From NCBI GenBank assembly GCA_903865745.1, contig CAIPKV010000057.1, positions 1-64,000 on the forward strand: DNA of 64,000 bases. The letters are read 5' to 3'. The first letter of the stretch is position 1, and every line of letters begins with the position of its first letter. The position numbers and the translations under genes were made by a program. Under the pieces are notes generated by a model, which was not told the DNA's origin, did not search any database, and saw only the letters and a list, made by a program, of their open reading frames with translations. Of this stretch, positions 1-8,182 are shown in pieces. Origin of the DNA: an uncultured Verrucomicrobia subdivision 3 bacterium (lineage in GTDB: Bacteria; Verrucomicrobiota; Verrucomicrobiia; Limisphaerales; UBA11358).

Positions 1-630
1 AAAATTGCCGCGCGCGTCATGGCTGGTAAGACCTTAAAGGAACTGAATTTCACGGAAGAAATCTGGACGAAGTATTGGGCGGTAAAAGAATCCGTCTTCC
101 CGTTTAACAAATTCGTCGGCCAGGACATCTTGCTCTCCCCCGAGATGCGTTCCACCGGCGAAGTCATGGGGCTGGACGCCGACCTCGGCACGGCCTACGC
201 GAAATCGCAGATGGCCGCGAACTCCGCGCTGCCACTCAAGGGCAAGGTGTTTATCAGCGTCAGCGACCTGCACAAGCCGCACGTCGCCGAAGTCGCGAAA
301 TCTTTCGCCGACCTTGGCTTCGAACTCATTTCCACTGGTGGCACGGCGTCAGTTTTAGAAAAAGCCGGCTTGAAAGTGGAGCGTATCCTTAAATTACAGG
401 AAGGTCGCCCCAACGTAATTGACCTCCTTAAGAACAAAGAAATCCAGCTCGTCATCAATACGCCCAGCGGCGCGTCACCGCGGGCGGATGAAGTTAAAAT
501 TCGCACCACCGCCGTCTATACCGGCACACCCATCATGACCACGCTCTCGGGTGCAAAGGCCGCCGCGCTCGGCATCGCCGCCTTGAAAAAATCTGGCTAC
601 GCCGTCAAGACCGTGCAGGAGTATCATTGA
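1..630 (+). CDS. carB: Carbamoyl-phosphate synthase large subunit, C-terminal part (5' end outside window)
   Basis: The reading frame is open from base 1 (K-I-A-A-R-V-M-A-G-K) to the stop at 628-630, so only the C-terminal ~209 residues are present. The large subunit makes carbamoyl phosphate from ammonia, bicarbonate and two ATP for arginine and pyrimidine synthesis. What is visible is the tail of the second ATP-grasp half (FNKFVGQDILLSPEMRSTGE, then GLDADLGTAYAKSQMAA), followed by the MGS-like allosteric domain (KGKVFISVSDLHKP, ELISTGGTASVLE, INTPSGASPRAD). In characterised enzymes this domain binds regulators such as UMP, IMP or ornithine. The end at VQEYH is the normal family end, so the 3' end looks intact. 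Confidence 0.95.
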   Translation, partial: KIAARVMAGKTLKELNFTEEIWTKYWAVKESVFPFNKFVGQDILLSPEMRSTGEVMGLDADLGTAYAKSQMAANSALPLKGKVFISVSDLHKPHVAEVAKSFADLGFELISTGGTASVLEKAGLKVERILKLQEGRPNVIDLLKNKEIQLVINTPSGASPRADEVKIRTTAVYTGTPIMTTLSGAKAAALGIAALKKSGYAVKTVQEYH

Positions 631-680
631 TGCTTGCAAAACCATGGCGGTGAGGCTGGCATCGGTCATTACCTGCAAAA

Positions 681-985
681 CGTCGATTGGCGACGGCCAA
701 TTCACGAATGAACTCCCCAAAACGACGATTGATGCCATCAAAACGACGATGGGTGTCATAAAATTCAGGATTAATCCCAAAGAATCGGCGATTGGTGGTT
801 AGAAAACGACAATGAACAATCCCCAATCGACGGTGAACGCTTCCGAAACGACGATTGCCGAGGTCAAATCGACGATTAATTTGATTAAAATAACGATTAG
901 TCCGGGCGAAACGACGGTGGACGAGTAGATTTCGACGATTAAACCCCGTAAAAGCCTGAAGCTACTCCAAAAAACGACGGTTTAG
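681..985. repeat. 21-bp tandem array 1 (intergenic, upstream of recQ)
   Basis: This fills the 435-bp gap between carB and recQ. The core CGACGATT (usually preceded by AAA) recurs with its first base at 681, 723, 744, 786, 807, 828, 849, 870, 891, 912, 933 and 975. All of these positions differ by exact multiples of 21. Degenerate units fill 702, 765 and 954. The other ~11-13 bases of each unit vary. Plus-strand units contain in-frame stop codons, so the period is not kept by plus-strand coding. On the minus strand part of the array reads as heptads of the type NRRF-x-G-x, but I see no start or domain supporting a gene. Its end lies about 80 bp before the recQ start. Confidence 0.85.
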
Positions 986-1065
986 GCTGCGCCGCCGCCA
1001 AACCTAGTCTCCGCCGGGTGGCTAAGCTAAAGCTTGAACTCCCCCGCGCCTAACCTACTTTAGTT

Positions 1066-3237
1066 GTGTTGAAATCCGCCCCGCCACCGCTGCTCCCGTT
1101 GCTGAAGCAATACTTCGGATTCACCTCGTTCCGCCCGTTGCAGGAAGAAATCATCCGCGATTCGCTCGCGGGCAAAGATGTATTCGCCTTGCTGCCGACC
1201 GGTGGCGGCAAATCGCTCTGCTTTCAGCTACCCGCTCTCACGCGCACCGGCCTCACCGTCGTGGTTTCGCCCTTGATCGCTTTGATGAAAGATCAGGTGG
1301 ACGCGCTCCAAGCCGCCGGTGTGCCTGCGACTTTTCTAAATTCTTCGCTCGCTACCGAGGAATCGCGCAAGCGTCTTCGTGGTTTGCACCATGGCGAATT
1401 CCGCCTGCTCTACGTTGCGCCCGAGCGGCTGATGCTCTCCGGATTCCTGGCCGATTTGCAAAAGTGGCATGTGCAGCTCATCGCCATTGACGAAGCGCAT
1501 TGCATCAGCGAATGGGGTCACGATTTTCGTCCCGAATACCGGCAGATTTCCGATCTGCGCAAATTGTTTCCCGACGTGCCGTTCATGGCGCTCACCGCCA
1601 CCGCCACCGGCCGCGTGCGCGCGGACATCGTCACGCACTTGAAATTGCGCGAGCCGAAATGTTATGTCGCCAGCTTCAATCGTCCTAACCTGACTTACCG
1701 CGTGCTCGCCAAGAACAAGCCGTTTGATCAACTGTTTGAATTTCTACGCGCGCGGCCCAAGGAAAGCGGCATCGTCTATTGTCTCTCGCGCAAAGGTGCG
1801 GAAAGCGTGGCCGAACGGCTGAATGAAAATGGCATCAAGGCCCGGCCCTATCACGCCGGCCTCACGCCAAAGGAGCGCAGCGAGCATCAGGAGCTTTTCC
1901 TGCGCGACAACATCCGCGTCGTGTGCGCCACCATCGCCTTTGGCATGGGCATCAACAAGCCAAATGTCCGCTTCGTCGTGCACTACGATTTGCCGAAAAA
2001 TATCGAGGGGTATTATCAGGAAACCGGCCGTGCGGGCCGTGATGGTTTGCCGGGGGAATGCGTTTTGCTCTTCAGTCCCGGCGATGCAGTAAAGCAAACG
2101 ACGTTTATTGACGAGAAACCGAATCCGCAGGAGCGTCAGATTGCGCGCGAACAGTTACAGCAGATGGTGCATTACGCTGAATGTGCGAACTGCCGCCGGG
2201 TGGAACTGCTCGCTTATTTTGGCGAGGAATTTCCCGCCGCTGATTGTGGTGCGTGTGACAACTGTCTGTCCCCGCGCGCCACCTTCGACGGCACGCTGGC
2301 CGCGCAGAAATTTCTGTCGTGCGTATTTCGCATTCGTGAGAAAAATGGTTTTGGGGTCGGCCTGAATCACGTTATCGAAGTTCTTACTGGTGCGGACACG
2401 GAAAAAATCCGCAAGTGGGACCACTCGCAGCTTTCCACCTTTGGCATCGGCAAAGAACATAGCCGGTCCGAATGGGCGGCGATAGGCCGTGAACTCATCC
2501 GGCTCGGCCTGCTCCGGCAGACGGCAGAAAAATTCAGCGTGCTGGAAATCACCAATGCTGGCGCCGCCGCGCTGAAGGAGCGGAAGAAAATCAAGTTGAC
2601 CAAACCCGTCATAGCGTTGGAAACGAAGACGCGTCACGTCGGCGAAATCTCGTGCGATGAAGGGCTGTTCGAGCGTTTGCGCGAATTGCGCAAGCGGCTG
2701 GCCGACGAACACGACGTGCCGGCCTACATCGTTTTCTCCGACGTAGCCTTGCGGCAAATGGCGCGGAATTATCCGCAGACCGAGAGCGAATTCACCCGTA
2801 TTAGCGGCGTGGGCGAGAAGAAGCTGCGCGAGTACGGCGAAGTTTTTCTCGGTGAGATTGCGGCGCATCTGGCCACCAACGCCCGCCAGATATTCGCCGA
2901 GGAATCGTTTGTGGTACCCGTCGCCCAGCGTTCCAGTTTAGGCGATACCGCGCGCGAAACGCTTCGCCGCTTTCGCGCCGGCGATTCACCGACGGAAATT
3001 GCCGCGGCGCGCGGACTGGTGGTGGGCACTGTCTACGGGCATCTCGGCACCGCGATTGAAGTGGGCGAGGTTATTAATGTGTCACAACTTCTCGACGCCG
3101 AGGCGCAGGCGGAAATCGCCGCCGCCTTCCAGCGCACTGGCTGGGGGAACATTGTTGGGGCGCGCGAAATACTTGGCGAAAAATACGATTATGGCCTGCT
3201 GCGGATTTTCCGCGCAGCAGCGAACGTCAGAAAATGA
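1066..3237 (+). CDS. recQ: ATP-dependent DNA helicase RecQ
   Basis: A 3'-5' DNA helicase of recombination and replication-fork repair. Seen in order: Q-motif region (FTSFRPLQEEII), Walker A (LLPTGGGKS, residues ~42-50), Walker B DEAH box (IDEAHCISEWGHDFRPEY, ~141-158), motif VI (QETGRAGRDG), the RecQ zinc-binding cysteines (CANCRR ... CGACDNC, ~373-400), an RQC-like region, an HRDC domain (FERLRELRKRLADE ... ISGVGEKKLREYG, ~535-600) and a C-terminal helix-turn-helix segment (AGDSPTEIAAARGLVVGTV). The 723-aa length suits a full bacterial RecQ. The start is GTG at 1066, with TTG at 1069 as the alternative. The 21-bp array ends ~80 bp upstream. Confidence 0.97.
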   Translation: MLKSAPPPLLPLLKQYFGFTSFRPLQEEIIRDSLAGKDVFALLPTGGGKSLCFQLPALTRTGLTVVVSPLIALMKDQVDALQAAGVPATFLNSSLATEESRKRLRGLHHGEFRLLYVAPERLMLSGFLADLQKWHVQLIAIDEAHCISEWGHDFRPEYRQISDLRKLFPDVPFMALTATATGRVRADIVTHLKLREPKCYVASFNRPNLTYRVLAKNKPFDQLFEFLRARPKESGIVYCLSRKGAESVAERLNENGIKARPYHAGLTPKERSEHQELFLRDNIRVVCATIAFGMGINKPNVRFVVHYDLPKNIEGYYQETGRAGRDGLPGECVLLFSPGDAVKQTTFIDEKPNPQERQIAREQLQQMVHYAECANCRRVELLAYFGEEFPAADCGACDNCLSPRATFDGTLAAQKFLSCVFRIREKNGFGVGLNHVIEVLTGADTEKIRKWDHSQLSTFGIGKEHSRSEWAAIGRELIRLGLLRQTAEKFSVLEITNAGAAALKERKKIKLTKPVIALETKTRHVGEISCDEGLFERLRELRKRLADEHDVPAYIVFSDVALRQMARNYPQTESEFTRISGVGEKKLREYGEVFLGEIAAHLATNARQIFAEESFVVPVAQRSSLGDTARETLRRFRAGDSPTEIAAARGLVVGTVYGHLGTAIEVGEVINVSQLLDAEAQAEIAAAFQRTGWGNIVGAREILGEKYDYGLLRIFRAAANVRK

Positions 3238-3238
3238 A

Positions 3239-3781
3239 TTATTTCTTATCGTTAGATTTCCAAGCCAGCGAGTTGGTGTCCGTGCCGAAATCAATTGAGG
3301 CGGAATTGATGCAGTAGCGCAGGCCGGTCGGCGCGGGGCCGTCGGGGAAAACGTGGCCAAGATGGCTGCCGCAGTTCGCGCACAAAACCTCCGTGCGTTG
3401 CATCCCGAAGCTGTCATCCTCGCGCTCGACCACCGTGCCTTTCGCCGCAAGATCGGAAAAACTCGGCCAGCCGCAGCCGGAATCAAATTTATCCTTGGAG
3501 GTGAATAGCACTGCGCCGCACGCTGCGCAGCGATAGAAGCCCGGCTCTTTGGTGTTCCAATATTTGCCGGTGAACGGCCGCTCGGTGTTCGCCTCGCGCA
3601 AAATGGCGTATTGTTCGGGCGTCAGTCGTTTGCGCCATTCGGCATCAGTGAGCTGAAAGGGGAATTTCATAGTGGAGTTAGTTGTATTATCAATGGCCGT
3701 CGGGCTGTTGGTCGGCACGGCATTGCAGCCGGTCGCGAATAACGTGGCCCCCAGCGCAATTAAAATGAAAGTCAGTTTCAT
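3239..3781 (-). CDS. msrB: Peptide-methionine (R)-S-oxide reductase, lipoprotein form
   Basis: Reduces methionine-R-sulfoxide in oxidised proteins. The 180-aa product begins with a lipoprotein signal peptide ending in lipobox FATGC (Cys19), so it should be membrane-anchored outside the cytoplasm, unlike the usual cytosolic MsrB. After a Ser/Thr/Asn-rich linker comes the MsrB domain: two zinc-binding CxxC pairs (CAAC, CANC), GCGWPSF, and the active-site strand [11 protein letters not shown] with the catalytic cysteine. It is convergent with recQ (1 bp apart) and divergent from the phosphohexomutase gene. The 126-bp divergent gap shows no clear operator. Confidence 0.93.
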   Translation of the reverse strand: MKLTFILIALGATLFATGCNAVPTNSPTAIDNTTNSTMKFPFQLTDAEWRKRLTPEQYAILREANTERPFTGKYWNTKEPGFYRCAACGAVLFTSKDKFDSGCGWPSFSDLAAKGTVVEREDDSFGMQRTEVLCANCGSHLGHVFPDGPAPTGLRYCINSASIDFGTDTNSLAWKSNDKK

Positions 3782-3907
3782 TTTTTATATAATTACGGCG
3801 AAATACCTATGCCATCGCTGCCTCCATCCGTCAAATGCGGCGGTGGCAAAAATTATTTCTTCAGGGTTTGAGATGCGCTAGCCTCGGGCCGTTCAATTCA
3901 ATATCAC

Positions 3908-5389
3908 ATGAAAATTTCCATCCAAGAACTCATGGGTAAAAGCGGCGTGGCCTTTGGCACCAGCGGCGCGCGCGGACTGGCCACGGCGATGACGGACCAG
4001 GTCTGCTACGCCTATGCTAAAGGTTTTCTCCAATACCTCGAATCCATTGGTGAAATCAAACGCACCGGGGAACGCGTTGCTGTTGGTGGCGATTTCCGGC
4101 CCAGCACCGGCCGGGTGATGGAAGCCGTCTGCCGTGCCGCCGAGGATCTGGGCTATCGCGCGGTTAATTGCGGGCGGGTCCCGTCGCCCGCCGTCGCGCT
4201 GTTCGGTTTTGAAAACAAGATTCCGTCTATCATGGTCACCGGCAGCCACATTCCCGACGACCGCAATGGCATCAAGTTCAACAAGTGCGCTGGCGAAGTA
4301 TTAAAGTCCGACGAGAAAGGCATGAGCAGCCAGGTTGTCGAACTGGACGATGCGCTGTTCGGTCTAGATGGAAATTTCGCGCAGGTAAAAGCGCCGCATG
4401 AAATCTCGCCGGAAGCCGGCGAAAATTACGCGATGCGCTACCTGAATTATTTCAGACATGATGCATTGAAAGGATTGCGCATCGGCGTTTATCAACATTC
4501 CGCCGTTGGTCGCGATGTGTTGGTAAAAATTCTTTCGCACCTTGGCGCAGAAGTAACGCCGCTCGGCCGCTCGGACAAATTCATTCCGGTGGACACCGAA
4601 GCCATTCGCCCCGAAGACGTACAAATTGCGCAGACCTGGGCGGCAACTGGAAAATACGATGCGCTGGTATCGGCCGACGGTGACAGCGACCGTCCGCTAG
4701 TCAGTGATGAGCGCGGTAACTGGCTGCGTGGCGATGTTGCGGGCGTCTTGTGCGCAAAATATCTGGAGGCGGATTCCATCAGCACCCCAGTCAGTTGTAA
4801 TACCGCCGTCGAAAAATGCGGCTGGTTTCGCGAGATTCGTCGCACGCGCATTGGTTCGCCGTTCGTGGTGTCTTCGATGATGGAAGCCACGGCTGGCGGC
4901 GCAAAACGTGTGGTTGGCTATGAGGCCAATGGCGGCTTCTTGTTAAATTCAGATATTGAAAACGACGGCAAAAGGCTCCGCGCTTTGCCGACGCGCGATG
5001 CGGTGATTGTAATGCTCGGCATTCTGTTGCTGACGAAAGTGCAGAACAAAACGGTTTCCGAACTGGCCGCTAGTTTACCCGCGCGGTTCACTGCGAGCGA
5101 CCGGCTGAAGAATTTTGCCACGGAAAAAAGCCAGGCGATTTTAGCTCAATTCAATTCCGGCAACCAAACGACCGATAAAGCGGCGATTGAAAAAATGTTC
5201 AGTTCGATTTGTGGCGCGGTTGCCAGTTTGAACCGCACCGATGGTTTGCGTATCACCTTCGCCAATGAAGAGGTCATCCATTTGCGCCCGTCCGGCAACG
5301 CGCCGGAATTTCGTTGCTACGCGGAAGCCTCATCGGATGACCGCGCCCGCGAAATTACTTCTTTGACGCTCGCCAAAATCAGCCGCTGA
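3908..5389 (+). CDS. Alpha-D-phosphohexomutase (phosphomannomutase/phosphoglucomutase type)
   Basis: Interconverts hexose-1- and hexose-6-phosphates for sugar-nucleotide and polysaccharide supply. All four family motifs are visible in the 493 aa: the phosphoserine loop (TGSHIPDDRNGIKF, replacing the common TASHNP), the metal-binding loop (DGDSDRP), the sugar-specificity loop (GYEANGGF) and the C-terminal phosphate-binding loop (RPSGNAPEFRCYAE). The N-terminal FGTSGARG is also typical. EANGG is shared by phosphomannomutases and bifunctional PMM/PGM enzymes, so the substrate cannot be fixed from sequence alone. It is convergent with the efflux operon, whose last stop is immediately adjacent. 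Confidence 0.9.
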   Translation: MKISIQELMGKSGVAFGTSGARGLATAMTDQVCYAYAKGFLQYLESIGEIKRTGERVAVGGDFRPSTGRVMEAVCRAAEDLGYRAVNCGRVPSPAVALFGFENKIPSIMVTGSHIPDDRNGIKFNKCAGEVLKSDEKGMSSQVVELDDALFGLDGNFAQVKAPHEISPEAGENYAMRYLNYFRHDALKGLRIGVYQHSAVGRDVLVKILSHLGAEVTPLGRSDKFIPVDTEAIRPEDVQIAQTWAATGKYDALVSADGDSDRPLVSDERGNWLRGDVAGVLCAKYLEADSISTPVSCNTAVEKCGWFREIRRTRIGSPFVVSSMMEATAGGAKRVVGYEANGGFLLNSDIENDGKRLRALPTRDAVIVMLGILLLTKVQNKTVSELAASLPARFTASDRLKNFATEKSQAILAQFNSGNQTTDKAAIEKMFSSICGAVASLNRTDGLRITFANEEVIHLRPSGNAPEFRCYAEASSDDRAREITSLTLAKISR

Positions 5390-6949
5390 TTAGTGCACCG
5401 TCTCCAAGGTCTTGGCCGGCGCGGTCACGCGCTTGAACAGGAAAATCAGCGGCAGGGTGACCAAGGCCATCGCGCCGAAGATGAAAAAGTTATCCACAAA
5501 TGCCCAGAGGTGCGCCTGCTGGTCGAGTAGCGAATAAACGGCGTTGTAAGCCTGACGCGACGCGGTGACGGCATCGGTATGGTGCACTAGCAATTTATGG
5601 GCGGCATCGAATTGCTGCCGGAAAGCCGGATTGTCCAGCGCAAGCTGCCCGACCATCAGCGCCTGATGGGTCTGTGCCCCGCGCGCCAGCATCGTGGTGA
5701 CAAACGCGATGCCGATGCTGCCGCCGAGGTTGCGCATGAGGTTATAGAGGCCGGTGGCGTTGCCGAGCTGCTGCTGGTGCAACTGGCTCATCGTCGCCGT
5801 GGTCAGCGGCACAAAAATAAAACTGATGGCGATGCCATTGACAATGCTCGGCCAGATGACGTTGATTTGCGCAACCTGCAGGTTTAAGTCGCTCAGCATG
5901 AATGAAGACGCTGCCAGCAGAACAAAGCCCACGCAGAGCATCCATTTCGCGCGCACTTTGCCAACGATGCGCCCCACAAAAAATGTGGTGACGAAGGCAG
6001 CGATGCCGCGCGGACTCATGGCATAGCCGCTTTGCAATGCCGGATAGCCCATGAGCGTTTGCAGGAACAGCGGGATTTGTGCGGTTGTGCCGTAAAGGAT
6101 TGCCCCCAGCGTTGTCATCAGGATGAGGCCGATGGTGAAATTCCGGTTTTTGAATACTTTTAAATCCACCAGCGGATGCTCCGCTTTGAGTTGCCACCAG
6201 ATGAATCCCGCGAACGACAAGACGGAAGCCAGAGTGAACCAGCGTACCCATACCGCGCCAAACCAGTCGGCTTCCTGGCCCTTGTCCAAAAGGATTTGCA
6301 GCGTCCCCAGCCAGACGGCGAGCAGGCCGAAGCCAACGTAATCAATTGTCGCCGACCTGTTGCGTTGGATGTACGGCGGATCTTCCACGAGCCATTGCGC
6401 GGCGAGAATCGCCATGATGCCCACCGGTAAATTGATGTAAAAAATCCAGCGCCACGAATAGCTATCCGTAATCCAACCCCCGAGTGTCGGACCGAGAATC
6501 GGTGCCACCACCACGCCTTGTGCGAAAATGGCCATCGCCGCGCCGCGTTTTTGGCGCGGGAAACTTTCCAGCATGATGGACTGCGCAATCGGCACCATCG
6601 CCCCGCCGCCAATGCCCTGCAAAATGCGCGCGAAGATGAGTGTCGGCAAACTCCACGCCAAGCCGCACAGCGCCGACGCGATGGTGAACATCGCAATGCA
6701 TGAAATGAAAACGCGTTTGCGTCCGAAATGATTGGCCAGCCAGCCAGTCGTCGGCAGCACGATGGCATTGGAGACCAGATAGCTCGTGAGCACCCACGTC
6801 GCTTCTTCCGGCGTGGCTGAAAGACTGCCCGCGATGTGCGGCAGCGCGATGTTGGCGATGGAGGTATCCAGCACCTCCATAAATGTCGCCATCATCACGC
6901 CCATGGCGATGAGCCAGGGGCTGTGGCGCGGTTTCCATTCCGGCTGCAT
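5390..6949 (-). CDS. EmrB/QacA-type MFS multidrug efflux transporter (DHA2)
   Basis: Inner-membrane drug:proton antiporter of 519 aa, with hydrophobic segments fitting the 14-TM DHA2 family. Visible motifs: TM1 with FMEVLDTSIANIALPHIAG (the D-T-S-I-A-N signature), motif A (GWLANHFGRKRVF), motif B (RILQGIGGGAMVP) and motif C (GPTLGGWITDSYSWRWIFYI). It is the last gene of the minus-strand efflux operon, 6 bp after the EmrA-like adaptor, with which it should pair. An outer-membrane TolC-like channel is not encoded in the window, so a channel from elsewhere would be needed. Confidence 0.93.
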   Translation of the reverse strand: MQPEWKPRHSPWLIAMGVMMATFMEVLDTSIANIALPHIAGSLSATPEEATWVLTSYLVSNAIVLPTTGWLANHFGRKRVFISCIAMFTIASALCGLAWSLPTLIFARILQGIGGGAMVPIAQSIMLESFPRQKRGAAMAIFAQGVVVAPILGPTLGGWITDSYSWRWIFYINLPVGIMAILAAQWLVEDPPYIQRNRSATIDYVGFGLLAVWLGTLQILLDKGQEADWFGAVWVRWFTLASVLSFAGFIWWQLKAEHPLVDLKVFKNRNFTIGLILMTTLGAILYGTTAQIPLFLQTLMGYPALQSGYAMSPRGIAAFVTTFFVGRIVGKVRAKWMLCVGFVLLAASSFMLSDLNLQVAQINVIWPSIVNGIAISFIFVPLTTATMSQLHQQQLGNATGLYNLMRNLGGSIGIAFVTTMLARGAQTHQALMVGQLALDNPAFRQQFDAAHKLLVHHTDAVTASRQAYNAVYSLLDQQAHLWAFVDNFFIFGAMALVTLPLIFLFKRVTAPAKTLETVH

Positions 6950-6955
6950 GAGAAA

Positions 6956-8182
6956 TTACTTCGCCGCTGCTTTGCGATTGGCGAGAAGTTTGAACAGCCA
7001 GACCGCGCTGCCGGTAAGAATTATTGCGGCCAGCGCAATCAACCAAGCCGGCAGAGCGAACTGGCTGACCTGGACGCTGGGTGTCACCGACAAGCCGGGG
7101 CCGCCCACAAAACCGGTCGGCAGTGGTTCGTCGAAAACGATTTTTACCGGCACGCGCTGGACCACTTTCACGAAGTTACCAGTCGCATTCTCCGGCGGCA
7201 GCAAACTGAACTGGGCACCACTACCAGCCTGAATACTGTCCACATGCGCGGCAAAGGTTCGGCCATTAAGCGCATCAATTTCCACCGTTACCGGCTGGCC
7301 GGCGCGCATTTTATCCAACTGCGATTCCTTGAAGTTGGCGATGACCCAGACTTCCTCCGGTACGATGGACATGATCTGCTGGCCGACCTCCAGATAGTCG
7401 CCAGCTTCGACGGCCTTCCGCGTGACGCGACCGGTGGCGGGCGCATAAATTTTGGTATAGGATAAATTTAATTTTGCCGCCGCCACGTTCGTCTGCGCCT
7501 CGTTGACTTGCGAAAACACGACTTCCTTTTCGGCGAGCGCCGCGTCCAACTGCTTTTCTGCCTCGTCCACCTTGGAGGTTTCCTCGTCCGCATTTTCCTG
7601 GGCAGACTTCAAATCCGCCTGGGCCTTGGTGTTGGCGGCCTGTGCGGTGTCAAACTCCTGCGACGAAATGGTGTTCTCCTTAACCAGGTTCTGCGCGCGG
7701 TCGAAATCCGCCTGCGACTTTTTGGCGGTGGCTTTGGCGGCATCCGCGTCGTCCCGGGCTTTCCTGGCTGAAGCGTTGGCGGTAGCAATCTTGGCGCGCA
7801 TCACTTCGATGCCCGCAATGACCGTGCGCAAATTGGCGTCCTGCGAGGCGGCCGCCGAATTTTTCTGCGCTACGGCAATTGCGTAATCCGCCGGATCAAT
7901 CTCCACGAGCAAATCGTTCGAGTGCACTAACTGGTTATCGAGGACGTGAACGGCGGCCACCTGACCAGCAATGCGTGGTGCAATGGAAACGACGTGGCCA
8001 GCTATGAACGCGTCGTCCGTAGATTCATGAGTAAAAAACCCCGCAACGGATTTCAGGCCAAAATAGAGTAACACCGCTAACACGATGGCGGCTGGCAATA
8101 GAAAAAGCGGCGAGCTGAACTTCGCCGACGTGCTGACAATCACATTGGTCGTCGGTGGTTTGGTGGACGGGTTTTCATTCAT
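6956..8182 (-). CDS. HlyD/EmrA-family membrane fusion protein
   Basis: Periplasmic adaptor for the adjacent EmrB-like pump, 408 aa. Seen: N-terminal TM (FLLPAAIVLAVLLYFGL), a barrel/lipoyl half (STDDAFIAGHVVSIAPRIAG; VHSNDLLVEIDPADY), a long Ala/Glu/Lys-rich coiled-coil hairpin (~100-240) and the second lipoyl/barrel half (YAPATGRVTRKAVEAGDYLE). Unusually, it also carries a C-terminal hydrophobic segment (LPAWLIALAAIILTGSAVWL), where typical EmrA ends in the periplasm. This would put the C-terminus back in the cytoplasm. The start overlaps the end of the RND pump gene by 8 bp, indicating translational coupling. Confidence 0.9.
   Translation of the reverse strand: MNENPSTKPPTTNVIVSTSAKFSSPLFLLPAAIVLAVLLYFGLKSVAGFFTHESTDDAFIAGHVVSIAPRIAGQVAAVHVLDNQLVHSNDLLVEIDPADYAIAVAQKNSAAASQDANLRTVIAGIEVMRAKIATANASARKARDDADAAKATAKKSQADFDRAQNLVKENTISSQEFDTAQAANTKAQADLKSAQENADEETSKVDEAEKQLDAALAEKEVVFSQVNEAQTNVAAAKLNLSYTKIYAPATGRVTRKAVEAGDYLEVGQQIMSIVPEEVWVIANFKESQLDKMRAGQPVTVEIDALNGRTFAAHVDSIQAGSGAQFSLLPPENATGNFVKVVQRVPVKIVFDEPLPTGFVGGPGLSVTPSVQVSQFALPAWLIALAAIILTGSAVWLFKLLANRKAAAK

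Noticed and set aside
681-985. CRISPR array
   Set aside because: The repeated core is only ~8-11 bp in 21-bp units; CRISPR repeats and spacers are ~21-48 bp each and no cas gene is present.
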